Positions 35,701 through 47,300 of a stretch of DNA of 64,000 nt are shown piece by piece; position 1 is the first letter of the stretch; every line of letters starts with the position of its first letter. Origin of the DNA: Tanytarsus gracilentus (Eukaryota; Arthropoda; Insecta; Diptera; Chironomidae); contig JAXRKN010000044.1 in NCBI GenBank assembly GCA_038502055.1, positions 8,874,501 to 8,938,500 of the forward strand. The letters are read 5' to 3'. The notes beneath the pieces are model-generated. The model worked only from the letters and a program-made list of their open reading frames with translations. It did not search any database and was not told the DNA's origin. Position numbers and translations under genes: made by a program.

Positions 35701-38700
35701 TGGTGAGCAACGACGTCAGAAGACACACCTCTGAATGCCATTGACACCACAAATATCAAAACAAATTTATTAAAAAAAACCGATTCCTCGCTAAAACTTC
35801 GAGAGAAGAAAATTTTCGCAGCTCTCGTAAATCAAATGCAAAAAATCACACGAAGGAATTTTTAGCGGAATTCTTTATTTTTTGATTTCTTTTTCATGTG
35901 CACAATTGCGTGAGTTTGCGAACAGATGCTCTGTTTAACTTTTTTTTATTCCTGACTCAAGGGATGCGGCTACAAAATTATAAATCTCTTCTTTATTTGA
36001 GGTAATTTTTGTCATTTTCTTTGGTTTTTATTAAATCTTACGGACTATTAAAAAAATACTTTTCAATGGAATTTTAATTATATATATTTTAGTCGAGTGT
36101 TTTTGAACTTCAATTTTGAATAATTTTAAAGTCAATAAAATTCAAAATCTTAATGTCAATTCATTATTTCTGAGCCATTCTCTCACTGCTTTCTTATCCA
36201 TGATAAAATTTAAGCATTCTCATTCAAAAGTACAATTTTTTTTCGTTAATTTTCATAATTTTTGTGGAGAGTGAACATTATCTACTTTTTAGAAAAATAA
36301 ATATATATATAGATAGTGGTGCAATTGTTAAGGAATTTTTAGCATGCGAATTTTTAAAACTCTTTTCTCATATAATTTCTAATTCAACAAATTTCTCTTA
36401 AGCGTTAAGGCAAAAAGTTCAGAAAATTTCCATTTTTACTCCTTCAGTTCTACAAGCTCGTTCTCAAAATGTCCTTTCTCAACTTTCTCATCTAATTGTT
36501 GCTGTTGAGGTAATTGGATTTGTTCGTTTTTCTCTCTTGCGACATAATTTTTGCTACGCATAAAGGTCGCAAGAAGTTTTTCATCAAACGGCGGACAACC
36601 ACCGGTTAAAAAGCTCACGAAATATGCGATAAGAACGAGGAGAACACTTCCAAGGAGGGTATAGTACATGAAACTAATTTGAAATATCAATGGAATATTG
36701 TCAGCAGTCTTTAATTCCTCATCTATCAATTTCGATGAGATTGTTTCATTCAATATGGATAACACAGTTGTTGTTGTTGATTTGTTGAGCATCATAAAAT
36801 CACATTCATCAATTTGTGTCGGCAGTGGCTGACGTTTTGGCAGCGATTGAGCGCCAATCATAATAGTTGTCACTATGATCATCGATCCTATTGCACCATA
36901 AATGACGCCCTTCGTGTTGACATACCTCGACATCATACCGACTGTGAAAAGTCCGAGAAGTGAGCCCGCCGTAACTCCCGCCACAGCAATGTTCACACGA
37001 AAGACCTGTCCCATATGTTCAACAACAAACACCAATGAGACAATTATGGTGCCCAAAATGACAACAAGCATCTTCATCACATCACTGACTCGCTTTTCGG
37101 AAGCGTCCGGATAATTGTGTCGAATAAAATCTTCATAAATTGTTCCTGCTAGCGTATTCAATCCAGACGAGAGGGACGAGAGTGCAGCGCTAAAAATGCC
37201 AGCCACGAAGACACCAGGAAGACCGGGAATTTGCGATGCAACTTCCATCACAAAGAACGGCAAAATTTGATCGACTTTCTCGATTTGTTTCGCTCTAACG
37301 GGATCACAGCGCTCATATTTTGCATACATTATTAGGCCGACGAAGCAGCATGCGCCTTTGATAAATATAAGACCCGCAACAAAGATCCATACGGACTTTC
37401 GGGCAAATTTAATGTCAGGCACTGCGAGGAATCGCTGAATACAAGTTTGATTCACTCCCAAATTGGATATCCAGAGAGTGGTTAGGCCAATTGAAACTGT
37501 CCAAAAGGAGGAGCGGACGAATGGCGATGGATCCATGCTATTACAAGAATTACATTAAATTACAAGCAATTTAATTATGTGTTAGGTAATTACTTAAAAA
37601 ACACCAATCTGCGACCGCGTTCAGCTGATTCCCAAACATTTCTAATGCCTCCAGTATCAATCAGTCCAAGGGTAATTACACAACAGACGGCACCGATCAT
37701 CAGAATAAATTGAAGTGTATCAGTCCACACCACGGCCTTCAAACCTCCGATGCACGTATAGAATATGCATATGAAACTTGTGACGACCGTTATAATGTGC
37801 AGATTAATGCCAGACACTTGTGAGAATGCTAGAGCGGGAACATAAACCACAATGGGCACAAAAATGATGATAGAAATTGCGTAAATCAAACTAGCCGTCA
37901 ATCTTACACTCTTATCGAATCGCATTTCAAGATACTGAAATGAGGATGTCAATTGGAGTTCATAGAAGACGGGCAGATAGACGTAAGTGAGGACGACACC
38001 AACAATCATCGACGAGAGTGCCATGATACTGTATTGTGTACCGTAAGCATACATTTCTGCCGGAATTGAAAGCAATGTTATGCCCGAAATGTGACTCGCA
38101 ATGAGGGATGCGGCAATGGGGAAAAAATTCATCTTCTTTCCGCCCAATAAGTACTCAGTTGTGTTGTCTTGCTTCTTCTTTGATATAAATCCAAAATAGA
38201 TTCCAATCAATACTGCAAATGGAGAGAACTTTCAACCCATAGGGCAAAATTACTTTGTGTGAAATATCCAGCATATTTTTTCATCATAAAACTTTGAGTT
38301 AAAATAATCTAATTTTGTCTTAAAAATAAACTTGAAATCATGCTTGCAGCAACAAGATTATATGATATAAATTTGCATAACATAAACAGCATGGATATTC
38401 CAACATAACTCGCTCTCACTTTTAAAAAAGGAGAAAGAAGAGAGCAAGGGAGAGAAAATACCTGACAGGGCCAACATGATTGAAAATACGAAATAGTCGA
38501 GTACGGAAAAATATAAATGCGACTTAAAAATGTCAGTGGTTGCGATGATTTCTGTCGTGGCTGCATCCTGATTTGAGGTCGTCAAAAAAGTTGAAATGAT
38601 TTCATTTGCATTCGAAATTGTTGTTGTTGAAACTTTTTCGGGTTCCATCTTTTTTCCACCGAAAGAAAAAAAGTTTATGTTGGATTTTTTATATGGCAAC

Positions 38701-41700
38701 GTTCACTTCCAACTTCATCAAATACTTTTTCTCGACTGAATCACATTTCTTTACATCATCTTTCAAACACAGTCCAATAAAAATATTTATTCTTTACACA
38801 AAATCTATTTTTCCATATGCAGGAAAAATCTCGACTCGAGTCAATTTGACTTTCTTTCAATATATAGCTTTCAATTAGACTGAAGTGCGACACAAACTTT
38901 TTGATTAATCAAACGGCACACTTTAAATTATATGTACTGTCTCTAGCTCACAAATGGAGTGTGTGTGGATGAATAAATATTTCTTTTTTAGAGCTCAATG
39001 GCGCCAATAAGTTTACGCTGCTCCCGTTGCATCGCACACGACAACTTCTGATATGTAATTTTTCAAGAATGAAAAGAGATTTTTTTTTGGAAGTGGAAAA
39101 GGGCGAGGAGATTTGCGAGAGAACTCAATTTCACTCTCTCAGTTGCGAAAAAAAAATGTTGAGAGCATAAAATGCGTTTGTGTGCGTGTGTATGTTGCAT
39201 GGAAGTATTCGTCGGCGCTGTCTCCAAAAATCTTTCTCATTAACAATTAAAATTTACATTAATTTGCAGTCAGCAGCATTTCTCATTTTGTTAGCATTTA
39301 ACATCCAAACAAAAATAGATTTCTGATGATTTTTCTCAACACTCTCTGAATTTATTCGTACTAAGAGGAATCGCAACAATATTTCATTCTGTTCGCATAA
39401 ATCGTTTTGAGAACGAGAGTGAAATAAAAAGTCAAGCGGAGAACTATTTGATCAAAATTATATCAACGTCTTAAAATTATTTAGTCTGCATGAAAATTTT
39501 AATTTAAATGTTTATTAACAAGCTAATATTTGAGCTCACTTGAGTTTTATCACAATTTTTTTATAACAAATATTTAGTGCTAATTTTTTAATGAGCAATT
39601 GAAACAAATTTTAATAAAACCGTTAAAGATTTAAGATATTTTTAAAAATATCGCTCTCTTGCAACGACTTAAAAAACAAAACATTTATCAAGTAAAATCA
39701 ATCGATTTCTAATCAATCACAGACAAAATAAAACCAAAACATGTCAGAAAATCGATTGAGTTCCAACGATACAAAAAAAATGTCGCTGCCAATTGTCAGT
39801 GATGAGAAAATATATATACATTTTCTTCTTCATATTTATATATTTTTTTGTTTGCGTGATTTTCAACCATTAGCACAGTTGAGAGATGGAAAATATGAGA
39901 ATAATAACACAGCTAATAAGTATGCATAAAGTTTCATGGGGTGGTAGCTTTGAGCTCAGAACATTCCATCCATTCGAATAAAAATTAAATAAATTAGTAA
40001 ATTGACTCACCGAATATCAGTCGTTGCATTGCCCATAATATTAATTGCAAAACATGTATATAAGCCGGCATCGGTTCGAGAGAGATTATGAACTTTTAGG
40101 AAGCCGTTTTCGAGTAAAGTAATGCCGGGTCCTTGCCGTAAACGCTCACTCAAGCTCTCACTCTTAGTTTCAGAGTCAACTAGAGGTTGATATTTGACAT
40201 TCGACACGGTATCTTCCAACACAGACCGATGATGTTGATCAAGCTGAAATTTTGCCTCGGGGTCATTTTTTTCATTCTCGTTATGCCGCAAAATGATGCC
40301 ATGTGGCGTACGCCAAATTATTTGTGAACCGGGTGTGCCGGCAAAACTACACTCTAGAATTGCATCCGTAAAAACGCTATATTGTTGATCGCTGGTGGAG
40401 AAAATCAAATATGGCTTAACACAATTGATGTGATGAAGGACACGAATTATGTCGCCTGGATAGCCATTGCGGCATTTGAGCTCGGACAGTCTTAGCAGTT
40501 CAAAGGGAAGTGTCTTATTTTTCTCTTTTAATTCGTCAATCCAACTGAGCATCCAAAACATGTGGCAATCACAAAGAAGATCATTGTTGAGAAGATTCAA
40601 CACATTCAAATTCACTAAATGCTTGACACCTTCCGGTATGAATTCGATGCGATTGTTTGACAAATCTAGCTCAGTCAAACGATTCATCTCTTCAATTCCT
40701 TTCGGGAGAAATGTCAATTCACTTTTGGTGATGTAGAGGCGCTCGATATTGGGCAAATTGAGGAAGAAACATGACTCAATACTCTGTAAGTTCGTGCTGT
40801 TACGTATTGAAATGGTCTGTAAGTTCTGCAAAATTTCCTTATTAATTGTTGCATTGCTTTGACTATTTATCCAATTACTGAGACGTCTTATTCTCGTATT
40901 ATCCATGTGAAGTGCATTTAGCTTATATTGATTTGCAAAAATTCCCAGTGGAAGTTGAACAATTGGATTATTGCTGAGATTGAGGGTGAGAAGTTTCTTT
41001 AGCGAGAGAAAAACTATCGAGGCCAATTCCTCAATCTGATTATTGCCGAGATCGAGCGTCTGGAGACTGTCGAGGGTGTCGAACGCATTTCTATCTACGT
41101 GAGTGATTTGATTATGCGACAGATCGAGCGTATGCAGCTCCTTTAGACCATACAGTGAATTTTTATTTATCACACGAAGATTATTGTTATGCAACTGGAG
41201 CACCTTCAATCGCATGTTGTGGAGGAAAAAGTTGTCGAGGAACGATACGATGAGGTTGTAGGAGAGATCAATCACTTCCACCATTTTCATGCTCTCAAAG
41301 GCTTGAAACGGCATCAGGTAGAGCTTGTTATTGGACAAATTTAATTCAATTAAACTTCCCAGACTATAAAAGATGTGTCGAGAGATGTCGTTGATGGTAT
41401 TATTTGACAAATCTAATACTCTTAGCTGCCGTAAATTGCTAAACACTTCAGGTGACCGACTTAGTTCGGTAATTTTGTTTCCACTCAGATTTAAGCGGCG
41501 AAGTTCGTCAAGCTCTCTAAATATCTCACCACCTAAGTGACGTATGACGTTGCGTGCCAAATTTAACTCTTTCAAACGAAACAGTTTGCCAAAGGTTGAC
41601 GATTCAATTGTTTGAATTTTATTGGACGCAATGTCGAGATATTTTAGTCGGCTGTAATTTTTCTTGTAGAAAATTGCCTTTAGCTGCGTATCCGAAAGCT

Positions 41701-42094
41701 GACTATCAGTAATCGATAGCAATTCAGTCTGTGGCTCGTTGATCACATTGAGAAAATTGCCATCGCCATTGGACGGCGGCTCATCATCAATCAGTCCATG
41801 CTTCAGAATGATTTGTTTGTATGCAATGTCAATGTTGACAATTCCGCTGAAGTAATCTCGATTGAGAGTCGCGATGCTTATATTCGTACAGTTAAGAACT
41901 TTGTTGTCATAATTGAAAGACGTACTCGATAACTCGGGCAGATCATCGAAGAGATTTGAGTGAATAAAAGGTGTTATTGTACAACCCACTTGACTACTAT
42001 TTACATGATGCGACACTATGAGGAGAGCGAAAGTTATCAATATCAAGATGCGAGATCTCGATCGCCCTCTGAGTCTTCCATCTGCATTTGCCAT
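32753..42094 (-). CDS. LRR and Ig domain single-pass receptor with hendecad cytoplasmic repeats, 1,300 aa
   Basis: Six coding exons: 42,094-40,011, 35,026-34,738, 34,681-34,541, 34,480-34,252, 33,963-33,265 and 33,213-32,753. All joins keep frame, giving 1,301 codons including stop. Signal peptide: residues 16-35. Leucine-rich repeats: about 120-530. A Cys-rich LRR cap (CDCHMFWMLSWI...) comes next, then one Ig domain with C...W...DAGLYTC (about 605-692). The transmembrane helix is KIGGLITGAICAIGFLILTL, about 707-730. A juxtamembrane run of roughly ten 11-residue units of the type QVxRIRENYxx follows (about 780-880). The tail is acidic and Ser-rich, with one basic patch RKRRKKKYR. The layout matches insect LRR-Ig receptors, with Drosophila CG16974 a possible counterpart from memory. 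The ligand is unknown. Intron 1 (4,984 nt) contains an SLC5 transporter gene on the same strand. Confidence 0.85.
35027..36435 (-). other. Intron segment between LRR-Ig exon 2 and the nested transporter gene
   Basis: About 1.4 kb with no convincing exon. It includes the transporter's likely 3' UTR and TA-rich repeats near 36,300-36,320. Confidence 0.45.
36436..38648 (-). CDS. SLC5-family sodium-coupled solute transporter (SMCT-like), 635 aa
   Basis: Three exons: 38,648-38,462, 38,212-37,594 and 37,537-36,436. The introns are 249 and 56 nt, and the phases (G+TA, AA+C) restore the family sequence across both joins. The ATG at 38,648 is chosen (context AAGATGG) because no ATG lies further upstream in the frame. 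The protein has a polar N-terminus and then the sodium/solute symporter fold: YFVFSIMLALSVLIGIYFGF for TM1, the Na+-site region LLGGKKMNFFPIAASLIASH, then about thirteen helices. SNLGVNQTCIQRFLAV and AALSSLSSGLNTLAGTIYED are strong SLC5 signatures. The C-terminus is hydrophilic and Gln-rich. Relatives include SLC5A5/6/8/12-type carriers of iodide, vitamins and monocarboxylates, and the substrate cannot be fixed here. The gene lies wholly within intron 1 of the LRR-Ig gene, in the same orientation. Confidence 0.93.
38649..40010 (-). other. Intron segment holding the nested transporter's promoter
   Basis: About 1.36 kb between the transporter ATG and LRR-Ig exon 1. No exon is supported. A plus-strand frame at 39,741 with a good start context was considered and judged weak. 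Confidence 0.45.
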
Positions 42095-42225
42095 TGCTCT
42101 TCGCGATGGAATTTATTCGTTCTCTTCGTTCGGTTTATTAGAATTTTGTTTTGTTGATTGAATTGTTGTTGTTGGCAACTGATGTTGTATTTTTTTTCAT
42201 TCCTTGTGAAGACTCGACGATGCAT
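42043..42225 (-). other. Upstream ORF overlapping the LRR-Ig start
   Basis: An ATG-initiated frame of 60 codons begins at 42,225 and ends at 42,043, overlapping the main start codon (42,094) in a different frame. A good acceptor (CTTCTTCTTATAG) ends at 42,241, suggesting that the 5' UTR exon starts at 42,240 and includes this ATG. If translated, it would lower main-frame initiation. The peptide is polar and Gln/Asn-rich, with no recognisable feature. Confidence 0.45.
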
Positions 42226-42664
42226 GTTTTACTCGATGATCTATAAGAAGAAGAAAAAATTCATGAACATTAAATGAGAGCTTAAAAAAGTTTATTCATT
42301 ATGCAATTCACTAGACAGAAATTTTTCCATTTAAAGCTAAATTTCTCCACATAACTTAGCTTACAGCAATTTCCTAATGACAATAGCAATAAAGTGAGTC
42401 TAAACGACTGTCATTTATTGCATGCGGAGCAGCAAAATGCGATAAAAGAAGAATGACAATTTTTAAATTATATATTTGAAAAGAAAAAAAAATGAGAGCA
42501 CTTTGGTTGTGTAAAAAAATTCACTAAGCTCGCAAATTTATTTGGCATAAAACATTTCTTCAAATAATTCACAAAAGTATTTTTATGCAATCTTATTTTA
42601 ATTGTTGAACATTCACTGAAAAATTTTCATCAAAAAAGTTAATGAGTATCATCTTTTGAGCACA

Positions 42665-43460
42665 TCAAATATCGCAATTGTAAATCATATCGCAAGGAGC
42701 GTTCTGCATTCCTTCCAGAACAGCGCGATGGAAATTATTTAGATAGTCATTGTAGCGTTGATTTTTTGGCACCGAGCTAAAAATAAAATTTAATTTATAA
42801 AAACGTTCAAAATTCATTTAGATGGAAAATTTACGGGTCAAAGATTCCGTAGCCTTCGAGAAGAGCTCTACCCGCTTTAAGATATTCTGAACTTTGTTCG
42901 GGTGCCATACATGCTGCCCTATAGAGACACTCATCCTTTGCTGAGCCCTCAGCGGCGAGAAAGCCCAAATACAGCTGCATTTCAGCATTATTCACGATTG
43001 TATCTTCAAGGGAACAATTTTTATAAATATTTAAATTTTCTACGAACTCAAGTGTGTACTCACTTCCCTCGTCGAGGACTCTTCCTCTGCCATATTGCGA
43101 CCAATTGCCGCCACCAAGGAGACCAGTCGTAAAAATCAGACCTTTCAAGAGCACTATGATAAGCAGACTCGTCATGTTGAGAGAAAGCACTTGATTGCCA
43201 CCATAAGATCTTCCCACCATCTCCTTGGCCATCGATACAGCAAACTGTCCGGCCGGACTGGCTACAAAAGTTTTAGCTGTTTGCATAAAACCTTGTCCCC
43301 ATCCTCTTTCGAGATTACTATTCACCATCTCTGGCGATGACCTTCGAGGAGGCGGAAGCACAGGCATCCGCTCATATTCATTTAGCTGCTGACATAGAAC
43401 AGCGCTGTATGATACGATGATCGATAGCAACGCAACAAATTTTAATCCTTTAGAGTGCAT
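42665..43460 (-). CDS. Secreted/membrane protein of unknown function, 245 aa
   Basis: Two exons, 43,460-42,835 and 42,776-42,665, with a 58-nt intron (GTAAAT...TTTTTAG). CC+C completes a Pro, and the frame ends in NCDI and TGA. Residues 1-23 form a signal peptide ending near VLCQ. A Pro/Ser-rich spacer follows. A hydrophobic segment at about 98-118 (SLLIIVLLKGLIFTTGLL) may be membrane-embedded. The C-terminal half has spaced cysteines (CSLED; CLYRAAC; PCDMIYNC) in helical sequence, resembling insect-specific families with CxxRxxC motifs such as DM4/12. That resemblance is loose. A TATAAA on the minus strand at 43,553-43,558 fits a start site about 65 bases before the ATG. It is in tandem with, and about 570 bases upstream of, the LRR-Ig start codon. 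Confidence 0.8.
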
Positions 43461-43552
43461 AATTTTACTTTTTTTGACTTACACGCGCGTCTCATAAATT
43501 TACGAGAAATGTTAAACGAAGACTGGCAGGTTGAAGCAAAATTCAACATATC

Positions 43553-43558
43553 TTTATA
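43553..43558 (-). promoter_or_regulatory. TATA-like box
   Basis: TATAAA read on the minus strand, about 95 bases before the ATG of the 245-aa unknown gene and within TCTATAAAGA. The spacing fits a short 5' UTR. Confidence 0.4.
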
Positions 43559-44056
43559 GAATAATTTGGGGAGGAAAATTCCAGCAAAACTACCTGAGGC
43601 ACTCTTTTTTTATATGAGCGAGTTTGTGCATAACGATGAACACGAAAGACACATTGTGTTCATTCTGGCAGATCAATTGTCATGGTGGAGGATTAACATT
43701 GCATTGTGTGGGCATACACAAATGAAAATCGGAAGGAAAACTAAAAAGTTCACACACACACAAACGAATTCTTCGAGAACCTCAGAAGTTTTTAACGATT
43801 TTTAAAGTGCAATTCATTTACTGCCTCTACACTCATGTAGACACTCGACGATGACGACAATGTGATAATGACGAAAAAATAACAAAAATTATCAACAACT
43901 CTTAGCTGCTCATACATAGAAAAAAATCTTTTCATGTGTGGGCGTTTTAAAATTAAATTTTTTAATAGTTTTTTTAATTTACAGACTGATATTAAATTTA
44001 AGTTTTCTATAGGAAATTTAAAAAATCATGTATCTTCACATCAAGAGGTTGTTCCA

Positions 44057-44322
44057 ATGAATTGCTTTAGACAATTTACAAAAGAGCTTGAAGATGTATT
44101 GTTGAAAACGATAAGGAAAGCAATTTTTATACTTTTATTTTCATGCTCACTTCTGTTTACCTTCTGGTTACTCTTCATTAAAACGTTCTTCACAAATAAA
44201 AGGTTATCAACACCGTTCCTATTGACTGATAATTTTTTAAATTGTTTTATAGACATTTCAAGGTGAATTTCTTACTCGAGAATCTCCCGCAAATCACGTA
44301 TAATTTTCACAATCATTTATAA
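44057..44322 (+). CDS. Candidate two-exon membrane micropeptide, 71 aa
   Basis: Exon 1 is 44,057-44,202 and exon 2 is 44,253-44,322, with a 50-nt intron (GTTATC...TTTTATAG) similar in size to others here. AG+A keeps the frame and extends it by 23 codons to TAA. The product has a short polar N-terminus, one hydrophobic helix (about residues 24-45, containing FILLFSCSLLFTFWLLFIKT) and a polar C-terminus. There is no homology I recognise, and AT-rich DNA can mimic such structures, so this is tentative. Confidence 0.3.
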
Positions 44323-47300
44323 GGCAATTAGCGAGTCATAAGAAAATTGTTCAATCCAAAAATAGAATGGAGAGAAAATAAAGTCATGCGAAATGTTGCT
44401 CGGCATTTCTTTGAATTTTTTTTCTAGTGAATTGCATAAGTGAAAATATTTTTTCTATACTCACCAATGAAGAATTATGACGACGAAGAGCTGCAACTGC
44501 AATCCATTGTTGCATGGCACGTACACAATTGATTTAATCACTTTTACTTTTTGCTTTTCGATTAAATTGTTTTCGGCTGTAAAAGAAAAGGGAAAAAATT
44601 TGGCATGAGAAATTTGAAAAACTTTTTGGCACCACTGCTGCAACGAGAAATAATGGCCTTTTTTCATGCACGAGCATAATTAGAATTTACTCGTTGAGAG
44701 TGCATGCGAAAGTTATGCAATATAAGAACAATTGAGGAAGGAAAGCAGCGTTCAATATCTCAAGGCCGCGAAATTTAAAACTTTTCCTACACTTGAACTA
44801 TTGCAAAAAGGAAAAACGGAAATGAGAAAATAAAATTTTCAACTCGAGCGTGTGAAATTATTCGCATGTAGAGCTTTTGAAACTAATTCACATTATCCCA
44901 AAAATATCTCGCTCGAAATTGCGATGGGTGCAAATGTTTACAATATTACCAGAATCATGCGCATTAATGGAAAGGTCATGGTCTTAAACTTTTTTTTTCG
45001 AGAATATATATGTATGTAAGATAACAATGTAAAAATTTATGACGTACATTGTTGCCGACGCGCAGAGATGATGATTGTAAATTTGCATTTAATATATCGC
45101 TGTAAGGACATGCATTCTTCTGTAAATGAATGAAAATGTCACGATGAAACACGTGAATTGAATGATAACGCTCGCAGCTCGCATAACATAACTTTGTTGG
45201 GTGGCTAAACAAACAAACCATTCACAACAAAAATCGATAACAAGTTCGATTTAGAGCGAGAAAGAGCGCTCAGACAATTTGACGTTCAACTAGCGAGTGA
45301 ATTTATCATGAGATCATAATTAATTCATTTTCGGATCGGAAAACTAAAAGGCAGAATATCATCATTATTACGTTTGACATGTTTCAATTGTTTGTTGATA
45401 TAATGTATAATGGTTGCTGGCAAAGTGAGCGTGAATTTTGATGGAGGTAACGGGTGGATGTCTTTCATTGATAAATTCTATTATTACTTTATTTTAATCA
45501 ATACTAATGATGACAAGCTGGAGGTTGTAAAGTCTTTTTCTTCGCTAGAAAATTCTAGAATTATTTCCAGTTCACTCAATTGATAAGAGGCTAATTTAAA
45601 ACCTTTCGTTTCTCTATGACACATGCTTTTACTATCTCAAACGATTTAGCGGCTCGTGCTCAGATTTTTACATCAGACACACACAGGTATTTAATTAAGT
45701 ATGTGTTGTTGAGGTTTTTTTGTTATAATTATTAAGTAAACAAAATATTTTTCTCGCAACTTTGCTTAAGTAGCCGAGGCATGCAAACTAGATGTTTTTT
45801 TAATTAAAAAATTTAATTTGATGAGTAAAAATCTCATCCTTTCAATATAAAATTGATTCGATCAGACGTCGATAAATGTTTCTATAAAGAGAGTGTTTAT
45901 TTTCACATCGCTATCGTTAGTGTGCGTAATTTTTCCTAATCTTTTCACATTCCACATGCATGAGTGTTTGATCTGGCAAAGAATGTTCCAGAGAAGAGAA
46001 AAAGTTCAGAGGTTAGCAACGACCTTCAATAAATTACAACCTCCTACGACATTTTTTTGCATTCAATTTTGCTGACTCAAGAAAACGAGCGAGAGAGAGA
46101 GAGAGTTTGTACGCGTTTGCATATAATTTATGGTAATTTCTTTAGCATTGTAAGGAAGCAATTCCGTTGAATGTCACTCAACTCGAAACACTTAAAATGT
46201 ATCGAAAGCATAACATATTATTGATCTTATCATGCACGATGAGAATGAAATTTTATACATTTTGCGTGCGCCTTTCCGTATGAATTAATTAAGAGCTTCA
46301 TTAATAAAATAATAATTATACACAACTGACTCGATTTCGATTATAGTTCAGGGGTTAATTGCCTTGAAGGAGCTTTGAATAAGAGGATACGAGTGGCTCT
46401 TGAAACTTTTCAAATTTGTGCAAAAAATCAAGTTTCGAAAGAAGATTTTCGAGAGTTTTGACATTCAAAAATTATTGCTTTGCACACACCAAAAAAAATC
46501 AACATGTTTTAATTTTAATTCACACATTTTAAGAAGTTTTTGAACTTACATTTTGAAGAACAAGAAAACTCAATTGAGATTAATGACTGCCGCAATTCTA
46601 GATATTCTACGACTCGTCATGAGGAACAGAAAAAATAAATATTAAAACATTTTGGCAACACATTTTTAGTATAGAGCTCATTTTTTTTATAAAACGTAAG
46701 CAGTAGCATTTCATCTATCTGTTCAACACAGTTATACATATTTTTCTTTTGCGATCTACGTAATTCGAGACTTGCACACATAGCACCTATGGTTAATTTA
46801 ATTTAGACATTTCTTATAAACTCGAGCGATACTAAATAATAGGCGTATGGTATTGACTGCTGAAAATCACAAAAGAGAGTGAAAGAAATTACGAAATTAC
46901 ATGACTTGAAATTGGCACACAGATCCGCGCAGAAGACCATGATGATAATGAATATGGGAGTTAGAAAATGTAACCAGAAATCAGGTCAAGAACATAGGAA
47001 GTGCATATGGTTGCAGAAAAACTTATAATAGCTAAGAGGTTTTTTTTTGAAAAAGTTTAATTTATTTTTTAACATGGTTGAGTCATTACGATGTATGAAT
47101 AAATTTTAATTAAACATATTTTTTAAAATTCATCATAAATGAACACAATTGTGCTCTTTTAAACGAGCTATTATCATGCCAGCATGACCTTTAATACCGC
47201 TTCTCTAATTACGCATAGACACAATCGAGTAATTCACATTGCCTGTTGAAAAATGCATTTTCTTTGCATCCTCCTACTTTTTTCTACATCATCACAAAAA

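Noticed and set aside
39741..39929. 62-codon plus-strand frame with a good start context in the LRR-Ig intron
   Set aside because: The middle is T-rich and implausible as protein, and no splice combination gave a consistent short gene.
43566..43805. 79-codon plus-strand frame opposite the promoter of the 245-aa unknown gene
   Set aside because: No homology or splice support. It overlaps the putative TATA region of the minus-strand gene.
46090..46104. (GA)n run, and CRISPR-like array search in general
   Set aside because: Simple repeats only. No regularly spaced identical repeats with unique spacers anywhere in the window, as expected for an animal genome.
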